Origin: Myoxocephalus aenaeus
Lineage: Eukaryota > Chordata > Actinopteri > Perciformes > Cottidae
NCBI GenBank assembly: GCA_038501785.1
Contig: JBAMJR010000492.1
Span: 67,501 to 131,500 of the forward strand
Direction of reading: 5' to 3'
Length of the DNA stretch: 64,000 nt
The notes beneath the pieces are model-generated. The model was not told the origin of the DNA and made no database searches. It was given only the letters and a program-made list of their open reading frames with translations. The position numbers and the translations under genes were made by a program. Numbering within the stretch: position 1 is the first letter of the stretch; each line of letters starts with the position of its first letter. Shown here one piece after another: positions 10,275-23,660 of this stretch.

Positions 10275-13200
10275 CGATTAGTGGGGGTTTACTGAATGGT
10301 GGTAAGTGGTGTATTCTTTGTATTTTCTGCCAATTAACTTGCCAGCTGAAGTAGTAAACAGCGGGGTTTTGATGGAGCAAAAGACCCGAGAACAGACTGA
10401 GAACTGGTGCCTTCAGGCCCTGTCGTTTGTTTGAGCGCTGCAGTGTTTTGTTTGTGTTTTGGAGGTGAGAACTCACTACGCATTTGAACAAGTTTGTGCA
10501 TATTTTTTAGGAAATCCCCTCCACGTGGGCTCCTGAGATTTCCTGGTTGGTTTAAAAAGTCTGGAAATCTGGTGCCGACGTACTTTGCGTGAAACACGGA
10601 AATGATTTGATCACATGAGAAATTCCTCTTTTATCAATTTGTCAAAGTCTGGACTTTCCGCTTATGAACGGACAGTCCGAAGAAAAAACTGTCTCCAGTG
10701 CAGAAATAAAAGAAGCCGTTTCATTTCGGTACAAACGCGAGCGTGTTGGACGCTGTAAAACCAAGCGTGATAATCCGATCTGATCTGCACAAATTTAGTT
10801 ATTAAGCGTCATTAACTGTCACGGAGCGCGGTCTAAATCCTCCATGCGCATTGGGGCTGGAAACCGGATTTAATTTGGACTCCCCTCTGCTGCCAAAACA
10901 TGGCGGGGATGAACATCTGTCCAGCAAAAAAAGGAAGCTCCAACTCAGTCATGTGACTTTTGTGTTTACAATGACTTGCACGTGCTCAGATGGAGAAACC
11001 CAACGGTTGGCGTGATTGCACCTCCAGCGACGCCGCGAGACGAAAGCGGCGGCGGCGAACGGAGTCGGCTGACTTCCTGGTTTTTTGTTTTTGTTTTTTT
11101 TGGGCCGTTTTCCAGCCAAACAAATAATCCTCCTGATTGTTTCTAAAACCGCAGAACCGGCGATCCTCACCCATCTGCCTCCGAGCCCCGAGAAACAAAC
11201 CGGCAGCGTCTGCAAATTAACTTCACGGCTTACCGGCACACAAATGCCAAGTTTTTTTTTAATGCATTATATTTTTGTATCCTCACACCTGCTCAGTGGT
11301 ACCAAATATGGTGGGAGGGCGGTTACGGTTATTCGCAAACATATGTTAGAATACATGACAAACAGATGCTTCTGCTTTATTCAGATCAGTTTACGTGACT
11401 TCAGCCGAGAGGAGGAAAGAAGTTAGAAAAGCCCGTTTAACACTTTGAGCGCGACGTCGTGACGACGGTTCTTACTTTAGAAAGATGCGAACACAGAACA
11501 AACACGTTGTTGGAGATCCTTTGGACGAAAACAGAGGCATTACAAATAATATCATTATTATTAGCAGACCTGTTAATAAAAATGAATCCAACAAGACCAG
11601 GTTTTTGCAGGTTTTAATCAGAGGTGCAACTAATGATAATTTATTGATGGGATTTTCAATCAAAATAAATTTCTCAGAGCTGAAAGTGACATGTTTAAAT
11701 GTACTTGTTCAATGTGAGCAAACATGTTCCATTTACAATGATGGAAAACTTGAATATTCACAATTTTGGAGCTGGAACGAGAAATATTCCTTTTTGATTC
11801 ATTTTCTCTTGATCAACTTTCGGTTTACGCCGAAACTCTAAAATCCAATCAGCTGCTGACGTAAGATGATATTCCACATTGTTTACGGCTCATCAAACAG
11901 TATATTCTGTTTGAATGTTCTGAATAAGGTATTTTTCCCAAAGTAGCATTTTTTCGATCGTGACGTGTGCCGATAATAATGATAATAATACAAAAATACT
12001 TTTTTTTGGATACGCACACATTCAGCAACACCAACCTTTTTAAAGTGAATCAGGAATAAAAGAGGGAGGCTGAGGTCCACCACCGGTTACGTTAATATTA
12101 AGTTTACATGGCTGCATGCGAACAGGAATATTAGTGGAATATTAATATTTTTTTGGGGAATAAGGGTAGCAAACAGAATATTTGGTCTAGTTGAATTGTG
12201 ACAAGACAGCTAAAAGATTAAAATAACGACGATAGCATTCGCTCTCATTCTGTTTTCTTTAAAGAAATTAATTCAATTTCTCTTAGTTCAACAGTCGCGA
12301 CATCATAGGTGTGCGTCCCTTTTTTCTTTCTTCGCCGTGAAAAAGACAAGTCAGTCACTTTCTATGGCGAAAACATGTTGCTCTCCACGTGTCCGTGCAC
12401 GCCTTTTATTACGCTACGAGGTCACGATAAAAAGGGCAGAAAGAAGAAAAAAAACACAGAAATATGAATGCGATAGAAAGTCGACAATAAGAGGAGCAAT
12501 GAAACACACGAATGGATGAACGGCAGGTTTTTGTGATGTCAGGAGAGCCGGTTCTTTCTCACACGCATCAACCTCTATTAATATTCTTTTCAGTCAGAGG
12601 GACAAATTATTCACAGCGGGAATGAAAGGAATCTAGAATATTATCTTGCAGCCGGGGGAAGAGGGGGAGGGAGGAATGTAAAAGCAAGAGAAAAGGTTTT
12701 AAACTGTTACTGAGACGGAGACCTTGCTTTTTATAGACCACCGCGCTTGAATGCACCACGGGCCTCCAACAAGCACTCAAGACTTTATCGTTTCTAAAGG
12801 GCAGCAATTTGCAGTTCACTGGAAACAGAAACCTTTCAGATTCAAGAGAAGCGACACAAGGCCGACCTCTTGGCCTTGTGTCGCTTAATTTGCAATTCTT
12901 TTTGTTTTTTTCTAATTGGCTTAAAACTTTCCTGACAATTAAATGGAAACACGACACCGAGCGGCTCCACCTGAACAAAGTGTCCGATGGAGAGTTTTAA
13001 TCTTCAGACTCTCCACTTCGTCACAGATTGATCTTTTACCCCGAGATTCAAATCAGCAACGCTGCGGTCACAAGTCTGCTCCTCCTAAAAATGAGGCTTG
13101 AAATCGTCATTTTGCAATTGGAAGAGCTGAACTCAGACCGCCGGAACCAGTCCAGCAAAGATGGACTCAAGCCTCATTAAATGTCGACCAAAAGCTTCTC

Positions 13201-14060
13201 ATATCTCAACAATCAACAACCGATCTGGAACTTAAAACGAGAAGAAGAAAAAAATCATTTTCATGGGATAAAATCGTCCAGGATGTTTTCTGAGGAAGAG
13301 TTGATCAGTTATGAATGATTTCACACCTTTTTGTTTCCATCAAAAAGTAGTTTCCTGCTGGCAGAGGAAACTCTTCAGTTGACAGTAAACAAAAAGCCGT
13401 CTGTGTTGACAACAGATCCGGCCTCATGTAGTCGAGTGTGAACGGAACAAAAATAAAGAAATATGCTCCGATACGTTATCGCCAACAGGAAGTAGTTACA
13501 CCGACCTTTGTGTTATTTCTGCAGATTTAAAAAAATCTTTTTAATGTTCACATACAAGAGAATCTCCAGATTGTTTTGGAGATACAGAAAAAGAGCTCTA
13601 CTGTTGCTTATGTACTAAACTCACTGAAATACTGCGACCGTTGACTTCCATTCTTTTCAGAACAGAACAGAAATTAAAAGAAAATCACCTTTTGTCCAGG
13701 AGCAGATTAATTGGTCGTTTTTTTAACATCTCGAGTAAAACACAAAGACGTTAAGTGGAGAAACTTAACCGATTCGTCAAACTAAGTGAATAGATGAACT
13801 CGTCTAATTATTTCTTTGGTCTTTGGACCAAATTAAAGAATTACAAATAATTACCAAACATCATTAATTATTCATTTCATTGTTTTTAATCTAATTAAAT
13901 AACTAATAACTAGAGTTTAATTGACTATACATTTACCGTTCATTAATGACGGTTATTATTAAGTGACAAGTGTTGAGTTAATAATTAATCGTATCATCTG
14001 TAACTGTCACACAGACAGATACAGACACACAGATATCTAATATGATTCAGTGACTCACTG
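10274..14060. other. Longest repeat-poor stretch of the left half
   Basis: Nearly 3.8 kb without a notable microsatellite and without a coding frame that has splice support. The composition is AT-rich with many TTAATTA-type words, especially at 13740-13990. It contains a perfect 15-bp hairpin at 12849-12886. The low repeat density could reflect conserved noncoding DNA or simply chance. Cross-species alignment would decide. Confidence 0.5.
12849..12886. other. Perfect 15-bp hairpin
   Basis: AAGCGACACAAGGCC at 12849-12863 and its exact reverse complement at 12872-12886 flank an 8-nt loop. There is no following T-run or gene end, so it is not read as a terminator. Confidence 0.9.
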
Positions 14061-14070
14061 CACACGCACA

Positions 14071-14127
<57 letters not shown>

Positions 14128-14253
14128 TGCAGCAAACACACTATTTGTTTTGCATCAGCAGCATTACTGCACTAAACAATTTCATCTGGTCCCCACTTGA
14201 CCTACATTTCACTTGGGTTAGAACTCGCTCTGACTGAAGGGACACACACACAC

Positions 14254-14326
<73 letters not shown>
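14061..14326. repeat. Two (CA)n microsatellites
   Basis: CA arrays at 14061-14123 and 14242-14326 with about 120 bp of unique sequence between. The second carries one CG interruption. Confidence 0.96.
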
Positions 14327-14330
<4 letters not shown>

Positions 14331-14928
14331 GACGTCATGCTTAGCGAACAGCTGAGCTACTGGACAGCAGAAAATCACATCTGCGCAGGCAGGACTTGGC
14401 CACCTAACGCACTGGGCCTCCAGCCTCCTGTCCAAATACAGCGGCTGGTGTTTCTAAAGCTTTTAAATCCAGTGATTAAAGCCAGAGGCGAGAGGCGAGA
14501 GGCGAGGTTCTCCGCTAAGCACAGAATAAATGTGTGTTTTATTTTTAACGGCCGAGCGGACAGATGTGAAGCATCCGCCGTCCGGAACAGATGTGGTGAT
14601 GTTTAATCTCCACTGGACGCATCTCATGCCAGCTGTGCTCAAAATGTTTTAAAGAATCTCTTCAACACTTTCTTCACAGTGAGGGGAGACGGAATAAAAG
14701 AAAGTGAGGATGAAGCAAAGGCTCCGGCGGGATTTGAACCGACGTCTCTTTGGGGTCGCGGGCTCTTGAACACACGACATGACTTTAGGTTTTCTTTCTC
14801 TGCACCAGAAGTGTGTTGACCTCTAACACAAAAACTCCTTCGATGGAGTCTGTGAGACTCTTTTAAGAAATATTTTGTAAGCAAAGATACGCAAACGCAT
14901 TGCAAAAAAACCAGCTGATGAAGTCTCT

Positions 14929-14930
<2 letters not shown>

Positions 14931-14979
<49 letters not shown>

Positions 14980-14987
14980 ATATATAT
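14931..14987. repeat. (TA)n microsatellite
   Basis: About 20 TA units followed by an imperfect ATAAATAAAATATATAT tail. A short tandem duplication (GCTCCTTTCACAGC) follows at about 14991-15020. Confidence 0.95.
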
Positions 14988-15417
14988 CGCGCTCCTTTCA
15001 CAGCGCTCCTTTCACAGCGCTACACACACGTTTGATCGTTAAATGACGAACGCTTTAGCTCGTTATTGAGGTTTTTGTAATTTACTTCAGAGACTCTCCA
15101 GGAGAACAAAGAGCTCACGCCACCGGCAGCTGTTCAGGTTTCTCTCCTTCAGATGTCTTCCCTCGCTTCTCTTCCGCTGTGAACGGCCTCAGAGGTGCAA
15201 AGCCCCGGAACCGGAGTAAAACTGTGTTGATATTGTCTGCAGCGGCTTCACAGTTACAGACGTCAGGTGACGAGCAGCGGTCTGACATTCACAGTGAAGC
15301 AGTTGAAACCAGTTGGACTTTGTTGAAACGTGAATCTAAATCTACGATTTGGACATTCTTGAGCCAGATTTACCAACGTGAAGAGCTGAGGTAAACCCCG
15401 GTGTTCCAATGTGAACG

Positions 15418-16660
15418 TAGCGCAACAACGTGGCGCAACAACGTAGCGCAACAACGTGGCGCAACAACGTGGCGCAACAACGTGGCGCAACAACGTAGCG
15501 CAAACAACGTGGCGCAACAACGTGGCGCAACAACGTAGCGCAAAAACGTAGCGCAAACAACGTAGCGCAAACAACGTAGCGCAAACAACGTACTTAGCCC
15601 AACAACGTGGCGCAACAACGTGGCGCAACAACGTGGCGCAACAACGTGGCGCAACAACGTGGCGCAACAACGTGGCGCAACAACGTAGCGCAACAACGTA
15701 GCGCAACAACGTAGCGCAACAACGTAGCGCAACAACGTAGCGCAACAACGTAGCGCAACAACGTAGCGCAACAACGTGGCGCAACAACGTGGCGCAACAA
15801 CGTGGCGCAACAAAGTAGCGCAAACAACGTGGCGCAAACAACGTACTTAGCCCAACAACGTGGCGCAACAACGTGGCGCAACAACGTAGCGCAAACAACG
15901 TGGCGCAAACAACGTACTTAGCCCAACAACGTGGCGCAACAACGTGGCGCAACAACGTAGCGCAAAAACGTAGCGCAAACAACGTAGCGCAAACAACGTA
16001 GCGCAAACAACGTAGCGCAAACAACGTAGCGCAAACAACGTAGCGCAAACAACGTACTTAGCCCAACAACGTGGCGCAACAACGCGGCGCAACAACGCGG
16101 CGCAACAACGCGGCGCAACAACGTGGCGCAAAAACGTAGCGCAAACAACGTAGCGCAAACAACGTAGCGCAAACAACGTAGCGCAAACAACGTACTTAGC
16201 CCAACAAAGTGGCGCAACAAAGTGGCGCAACAACGTGGCGCAACAACGTGGCGCAACAACGTGGCGCAACAACGTGGCGCAACAACGTGGCGCAACAACG
16301 TGGCCCAACAACGCGGCGCAACAACGTAGCGCAAACAACGTAGCGCAAACAACGTAGCGCAAAAACGTAGCGCAAACAACGTAGCGCAAACAACGTAGCG
16401 CAAACAACGTAGCGCAAACAACGTACTTAGCCCAACAACGTGGCGCAACAACGCGGCGCAACAACGCGGCGCAACAACGCGGCGCAACAACGTGGCGCAA
16501 AAACGTAGCGCAAACAACGTAGCGCAAACAACGTGGCGCAACAACGCGGCGCAACAACGCGGCGCAACAACGTAGCACAACAATGTAGCACAACAACATG
16601 GCGCGCAACCTAGCGCAGCAACATAGCACAACAACATAGCGCAACAACATAGCGCAACAA
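15418..16660. repeat. 13/14-bp minisatellite, about 1.24 kb
   Basis: A long tandem array of GCGCAACAACGTG/A (13 bp) and GCGCAAACAACGTA (14 bp) units. Runs of one type alternate with the other. A distinct segment, ACGTACTTAGCCCAACAACG, interrupts the array six times (near 15590, 15842, 15914, 16050, 16193 and 16423), giving an irregular higher-order structure. Every unit holds at least two CpG dinucleotides. The right edge decays into ACATAGCACAACA units from about 16570. Long minus-strand frames of Arg-Cys-Val-Ala composition arise because three 13-bp units make 39 bp. They are not genes. Confidence 0.97.
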
Positions 16661-18200
16661 TGTATATAAATAGAGTAACATAAATAACATAAATATAAAT
16701 AAGTAACATAAACAACAATGCACTTAGAGGACTTTCTTGTGCACAAACACAACGTTGACATTTGATTCACACGGGTCATGAACAGATGCCTCCTGGGTAA
16801 AAGCTGTTTGTTTCAAACCCATCCCCCACCCCTCCCTTGCTCCCCCTTTCATGTGCTACGTAACTTCTGCCCCAATGCAAAACCATCCACATAAAAAAAA
16901 ACAGTAATAACGACCACACTACATTTGTGGTTTTCAGAAACGTACATTGCCAACATGTTTTCCTGGCAACTGGACTGAGTCAGACGAGTGGTTGAAAGGC
17001 TCTCGGGAGGTTAGACATCTAATAAACTACTCAAACACATCATTATACCGTCAACTGGCCTTTTCAGATTCACCAACGCTGGAGGCCATTTTCACTAATC
17101 CCCATTTTCAGGAGTGGAACAACACAGATTTACGTGGGCCGGAGTGCCGAAACAGAGAAAAAAGAAGGTTTATTTTCATTTTTTAAGAGCTGCGGCACAA
17201 AGTCAGCCCTGCAGTCTGTTTTGGTGACACAGCGGGGAACCCCCGTGCCTCCCAGAGGAACCGGGCGCTGAGTCTTAAAGTGGGAACCCCCCGCCTGGGC
17301 CTCATTGTTCGGAGCGAGCGCCACTTCGCCTGCAACACAAGGGCCCCACATCTCCTATTGTACCGCTTATTGTGTCGTGTGTGGCCGCTGACGCCCTCTT
17401 GTTTCTATTTATACTGTCTCTATTAATTACTGTTCTATTATTACTCCTGAAGCTCAAGCTAATGACATTCTTTCATTATTGATTTTCCTTTAATTTTCAC
17501 GTTGTTTCTCCACGTTTCTCGCTGACTGTTGTTTTTTCTTTTTAGAAGGTTGATGGCGGATTGATTAATGCCTTCTCTGCTCTCCTCTCGTCCCGCCGGG
17601 GCACGTGGGTAAATTCCTTATGCGATTTAAATGTTGGATGGGACAAAAGAAAGCGAGAGGGCTTACGTGATCACTGAGCTATATTTACACAGTGTGTGAG
17701 GGTTAAAGAGCGGACAAGACACAGGGAGGTGGGAGGAAGGCGACCTTCAGTCGCAACACTCTTATTTTATAGACTATATACCTTTTATACCGTTTCTCTC
17801 CCATCCCCCTCTCTGGAACACCCTTTTCATTCTCTTTCTTTTCATAACTATGTACATTCTTCTCTTCCGTCTCTCCTCCCACCCGTTTGCTGCATGTCTG
17901 GTTTATTTTTCACTTGTTCGTTCTTTGATATCTTCTCGTTTTCTTTAACGCCCTCGTTGAACGATTTTCACTCGTTTATTTATTTTATTTATTTGCTCTC
18001 GTTATTTATTTTGATATAATATTGGATTCACCCGTCTTTCACCAGATGAGACCTTTTGCCTCCAACAAAATACCTGTTAAGATGTCTCACAAAAAGGCAA
18101 CACACACACACACACACACACAGTTGAACATCTAAAATATCTGAGATTCTGTCTTTAAATCGCTTGTTTTGTTGGACCAACAGTCTAAAATCCATGATTC

Positions 18201-18202
<2 letters not shown>
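16661..18202. other. Unique DNA, no gene seen
   Basis: Mixed composition, T-rich from about 17760 to 18020. A short CA run sits at 18103-18122. A frame at 16947-17186 has no supporting splice sites or recognisable motif. Confidence 0.5.

Positions 18203-18204
<2 letters not shown>

Positions 18205-18262
<58 letters not shown>
18205..18262. repeat. (TG)n microsatellite
   Basis: About 29 TG units. Confidence 0.96.
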
Positions 18263-18265
<3 letters not shown>

Positions 18266-19753
18266 TTATATATCTCAAGGACCGTCCGATGAACTTCCCG
18301 CTTGGCGTGTGCGTAGTTGGCGGCGGCGGGACGTGCAGCGTCAGAGTTGGTGCAATTTTGGAAATTCGACGGACTGAATGTCGACTACCTTTGAATGAAC
18401 AGGCGGACAGCGTGTTGTGCAACAGGGGGGCGGGGCTAAAGGGCGTCTCATCCACAGCGAGACGCTTTTCTTTCTCTTTTTTTGTACGTTTGCTGCCGCT
18501 GCACGCGGGATACAGCGGCAGTACGACTCAACTCAACTGGAGTCGACGATCCATCGCACTAGTTCACAGAAAACTCTCTTTTGTAGAGATAGAACCAGTT
18601 TTAGCCATTTTTAGTAAGAAAAAAAAAAGGCTTTAATGTTTCATTTAAAATAGTTTTCTGTCAGTCGACTAATTTACTTTTTGCTTCAGCTGTAAAAATA
18701 GAAGAAATTGTAGAAGATTCTTCAGAACATCCTATTTTACAGAACTACGTGGTTATTCCAACAATATCTGCACATAATCACTAAATCATGGTATGAGGAG
18801 GATAATGCAATCAATATGTATTCTTTCTTCTTCTCATCATTAACGGGGATAATGGACGTCATCGACTGTCTCAGAGTTTCAGCGTCACTTCCTTGGCCGG
18901 AAAATAGGAGAAAATTAAAGCTGCAGAAGTTAAAGCTGCAGAAAGAGAAGGGTCACGATTCAAATCATCAAATCAAAAATCACACCGTCACGACGTCAAC
19001 GTCGCAGTACTTTCTACGTCGCGTCTCGGCTTCTGGAGGAGAAGCGAGAGGAAGTCTTTCTTTCTCTACGAAGACACAAAAGGATCCGACGGGAGCCGCT
19101 GTGAAGCTCCTCCCCCTTTCCACGTAAACACGCAGGCTTTTACTGAGGCCTCCTTCTGCCCGGCTGATGGACCAACTCTATATGTATGTATGCATATGTG
19201 TGTGTGTGTGTGTGTGTGTGTTTGTGTTATATATGCACTAAATGTCGCTACTGACGAACAGGGATAAGAGCAAAAACCCACAGAAGCCATTATGGTGTTA
19301 ACTCCCCCCCAAAAAAACATACATTGAGGCAGATTAATGGTGGCGGTCGGCGTCCGGCCATAAGCCAGCGCTGCCCCTAAAACACACACTAATGACCACA
19401 TGTGACATCTGACATTTGCAGCGAAAATTGCAGCCGTCATTAACTCCCACTTAAAAGAAAAATAATAAATAACGGAAAAGAAGAAGAAGAAGAAGAAGAA
19501 GAAGGTTAACAAGGCGACATAAAACCAGCGTAAATATAAAACAGACAACAGACAACACCGTCAACCCAAATGTATTTTATCAATACTTCTGGAAAGTAGG
19601 AAGTAGGAACTTTCACCTCAGACGTCACTGAGGTTCAATAAATTCATAAAAGACGAACACACACTTTTTCATGCACAACAAAAGTATTTAAAATAACTAA
19701 AAGAAAGGAATGAAACGTTGAAATAAAGCAACGGACGCTGAACACAAAATCCT

Positions 19754-19791
<38 letters not shown>

Positions 19792-20251
19792 GGAGGTCAA
19801 TGGAATTTAGTTCGAAGCAATCGGGAGATTCGCCGGCATCCTCGGAAACAGTAACAAAGGGACGACCTTCCCTAAAAAAAACATAATTAAATCTACATAA
19901 CTAAATCCCACTGGGAGGAAGTGAGAGGAAACATGTGGTTTTATTTGTAAACGTGGGTCGTTCCTTTCAATTTTCTTTTGAAAATTAACATTAAAAAAGA
20001 CAAAAGAAATGCACCCACAGGGTGATTGTATGTTGTTGTTTTTCTGCAGTTTTTTTTTTGTACTTTATTATTGTCTGACAAACCTATTTTTTTGTATTTA
20101 TGTTTAATGTTAATATATCTCAATGAATAAGTGAAAAACATAAAAAATGACCAAAAAAATGCACCGACAAACTTTTTACTTCAGAAGCAGCTGCTTCAAA
20201 ATGAGCTTTATAGTAGAGAACAACCAGCTTGTTATGTAAATACTTCTTCCT

Positions 20252-20319
<68 letters not shown>

Positions 20320-21537
20320 AAAGACACAGGGACGATTTAACATCTTTTAGCCTGAACTGCATCAGACAGATGTGAGGATTGGTTGAAATCTGGGTGACTT
20401 AACGGGGTCAGGAGGCCCAGGGCCGATGGGACAAAAACATATTTTTGGACTTCAGTACATGTGTGTGTGTGTGTGTTAAATGTATATAATGTGTGTGTGT
20501 GTGTGGGACATTATGGCATCATATGATTTTCACATGGAGTTGTCCTGCTTACGGTTCGACGGACAAAGAGAGCGATTCACAGTCAGCGGGCCACAGACGG
20601 GTTTATGGGATGGAAGAGGAGGAATCCCCCTGAAAACACACGGGACCCTTTGCTGGTCGACTTGTTCAGTGACCTGCACCCTTTAGCTTCGGGGTGCATG
20701 CAGATTTTATTGGTTTTCTTTTGGTGTTTGATCTAAACCACGTAAAAAGAACATTTAGATTTTTGAAAAACTGAAGATCTGTCATTTAAAAAGCTCCTAA
20801 ATGAAATGTAACGCATCTGAAGAACCGTTGCGCTCTTTTTGTACCAGGCTGTTTATTTCTGGGGGTCCAATGGGATCGGATGGAGTCGGCCTCAAGTGGC
20901 CATTAGAGGAACTGCAGTTGTTTTGTGATCGTTACACAACTGATAGTTATAATAATTATTATTATTATTACATACATGTAACCGTCTTACCAGGAAGGAA
21001 ACCAGAGTTCGCAGTCGGTAGCGAAATAAAACACGTTTTCGAGAGTGTGAATCGCCGCAACCATAAACGAGCACAACGCATATTATAACGAGAGATTAGC
21101 CGCGGACAGACAGAACGCATAATCTCCTGGCAGAGATAATAACCGACTGTCGGCTGTCGTTTAACAATCTCAACGTTTGTTAGTTTTATTTGTAAAGAAA
21201 CGCTGTCAGTCGCTGCACATCGTCAGTAAATATGACATCAGCAACCGTTTTCTTTCAGCCCCCTCCCCCGCTTAAAAAAAGACCATGTTTCTTAATCAAT
21301 TCGAGACAACGAGCAGGCGGCCCAATTACGGAGGCATCATCCGACTCACTTCCTGCAGATCGGGGGATCGTTCCAGCTTCAGTCGCTGAGTAATTAAATT
21401 GTTTTCTGCACTAAAAACAACAGCGGGCAGGTTTAGGAAGAGAGAAACCCGAGCAGGGACTTAAATCAAACTGCACGGCAAAAAAACGCCGTTATTAATA
21501 AGCTGCAAATACACCGATGGTCTCAACCCTTTAAGCA
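18263..21537. other. Unique DNA with scattered microsatellites
   Basis: TG runs at 19197-19221 and 19756-19788, GAA at about 19481-19503, and CA at 20255-20317. No coding-like frame with splice support. A short ATT run lies at about 20948-20968. Confidence 0.5.
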
Positions 21538-21991
21538 CGACTTTTTCTTTCTTTTCCCCTGTGTTTGAGTCGTCGTAGGAACCCCCAAATTGATTCCAAT
21601 ACTTGTGTGTATTGTATGTATTTGTTCAGCAACGTCTTGGGGAAAAAATGTATATCTGCAAAAAAAATCACTTTTAAAAGATGTTTTGATCATAACTATG
21701 AACATCCAGCACGATATGAGCAAGATTTTCCCAAAAATGCCTCCTTGAGCGGTCACCGAGTTTTTCAAACTGTATTATGGAGCCCTAACAACAGCCCACA
21801 TACTAATAACACACCTTTTTGGAAAGATTAGGACCTAAAGAATCAGAATCTGCAACAAAAATCATAGTAGAACACAGCATCTGGTTACTTTAATGATGTC
21901 TCACACCAGATGTCTCTGCTAAACAACGATGTGGTTAAACAACGATGATATGTTGTTGTTTTCTGTCTGATAATAGGCGCAGGGGGATTTT
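21538..21991 (+). mobile_element. Interspersed repeat, copy 2 of an inverted pair
   Basis: It matches the reverse complement of 548-1092 over its full length except for about 90 bases missing here. Differences are scattered single substitutions, so the two insertions are old. The family is unrecognised. Strand is relative to copy 1. Confidence 0.7.
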
Positions 21992-22199
21992 CACACCCTG
22001 TTTTTAAAGGGTAAAGGAAAACTGACAGAAAATAAACCGCAGTAACGCACTGCGGATCCCTTACACGTGAGAGTTTGGGACAGTTCCACCTCGGGAGATG
22101 AAACATTAACTTCATATCTCTATGAAACGCCGACAGCGGCCTCCTGAGTCACGGACGCGAGACAGAAAGGCTCATGGGTAGAACCTGGGACTCTGCGAG

Positions 22200-22362
22200 T
22201 CACATGACCCGGTCCACCGCCGCAGGCAGAACGAAGCGCTCGGCCTCGCCGTCGGCGCGCTCGCACGTCACGCAGACGACCGCCGGGTCGTAGAAACCGA
22301 TTCCGTTTGAGAACGTGAAGTCTTTAGAGACGCATTCCTTCATTTTGTCATCGCATGTCTTT
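22200..22362 (-). CDS. Candidate terminal coding exon of an unrecognised gene
   Basis: On the minus strand, a frame open from 22385 ends at a TGA at 22200-22202. The segment reads KTCDDKMKECVSKDFTF, SNGIGFYDPAVVCVTCE, then RADGEAERFVLPAAVDRVM and stop. Codon third positions are strongly G/C-rich, unlike the AT-rich neighbourhood, as in a real vertebrate exon. A CGGCAG acceptor just above 22362 would open the exon, although its pyrimidine tract is weak. An in-frame stop at 22386 limits it upstream. I see no convincing upstream exon within the next several kb. I do not recognise the protein. It could also be a processed or decayed fragment. Confidence 0.45.
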
Positions 22363-22845
22363 CTGCCGCTTTCTTTCACAGCGTTTCACCCCACCCAAAA
22401 AACATAATTTGTATCAGTTTACGATAACAATCTACTTCCAGTTTATTTATTTTTATTACCGCGGGTCCAGAGTGCATCGCGAACAAGAGGGATCGCCTTC
22501 GCTTTCGACCTCCAACGACCACGTAGGAGGAACGTTATCAGAGCCGATAGGAACGGAAAAACATCACATCCAGGTTGGAAAGAGAAAGACAACGGAGAGA
22601 GTCGAGCGGCGTCATTAATAAAATCAGTGTTTAACAACTTTAGGTCGAGACGCGAATGCAACTCAAAGACTTTCAAAACACCGACTCAAAGTTGTTTTCC
22701 TTTTTTTTCCTAAATGACCACAAAAGAAGCAAAAGGTATACCAGGAATGCGTCACGTGACCACGAGGGATTTCTTTTATTTGTGTCGTTGAGCGCGAGAG
22801 AAAGTGCAAGAAAGAGGAACGGAAATTCCTCATGCACCTGCACTG

Positions 22846-22848
<3 letters not shown>

Positions 22849-22914
<66 letters not shown>
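22849..22914. repeat. (CA)n microsatellite
   Basis: A pure CA run of about 66 bp. Confidence 0.96.
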
Positions 22915-22918
<4 letters not shown>

Positions 22919-23019
22919 TGTGGCATTAAAGGAACGCCTCATGTTGAGAGCCTGAGATCTGAATCCATTTTGGCGCTGAGGCTAAGTGCTGCAGTGAGTT
23001 TAATAGGGGCAACCATGTG

Positions 23020-23020
<1 letters not shown>

Positions 23021-23051
<31 letters not shown>

Positions 23052-23103
23052 ACATAGATACGACCATATGGCTGCTTTTAAGTCGTCTTACTTCACACTC
23101 ACC

Positions 23104-23153
<50 letters not shown>

Positions 23154-23234
23154 GCTAACCTTTAGTGAGCGTGCCCAGAAAAAAGGAGGTCATAAAATGG
23201 AAATATCTACGTAAAGGTCACTGTTGGGTCATAG

Positions 23235-23276
<42 letters not shown>
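23021..23276. repeat. Three (CA)n microsatellites
   Basis: CA arrays at 23021-23045, 23112-23151 and 23237-23276. Confidence 0.95.
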
Positions 23277-23308
23277 ACACAAAAGTATTGTTGTGGACTG
23301 TAGGACGC

Positions 23309-23660
23309 ATGTGAACCGCAGCACCACTAACATTAGCAGCACCGCTAACATTATCAGCACCTCTAACATTAGCCTCACCGCTAACATTAGCAGCACCAAT
23401 AACATTAGCAGCACCGCTAACATTAGCCGCACCGCTAACATTAGCCGCACCGCTAACATTAGCAGCACCAATAACATTAGTAGCACCACTAACATTAGCA
23501 GCACCTATAACATTAGCAGCACCTCTAACATTAGCAGCACCTCTAACATTAGCAGCACCTCTAACATTAGCCGCACAGCTAACATTAGCAGCACCACTAA
23601 CATTAGCAGCACCACTAACATTAGCAGCACCGCTAGCATTAGCAGCACCGCTAACGGCTC
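23309..23660. repeat. 18-bp minisatellite, about 19 units
   Basis: Tandem copies of an 18-base unit close to AACATTAGCAGCACCGCT. The variable base pairs lie in the CACCNNT part. Each junction forms a short imperfect palindrome GCTAACATTAGC. The six-residue frame (Asn-Ile-Ser-Ser-Thr-Ala) stays open because the unit is a multiple of three. This is not evidence for a gene. Confidence 0.95.

Noticed and set aside
15263..16779. Several long minus-strand frames (Arg-Cys-Ala-Thr-Leu repeats)
   Set aside because: Products of 13/14-bp tandem units. All three frames show the same words shifted, and there is no promoter, splice site or homology.
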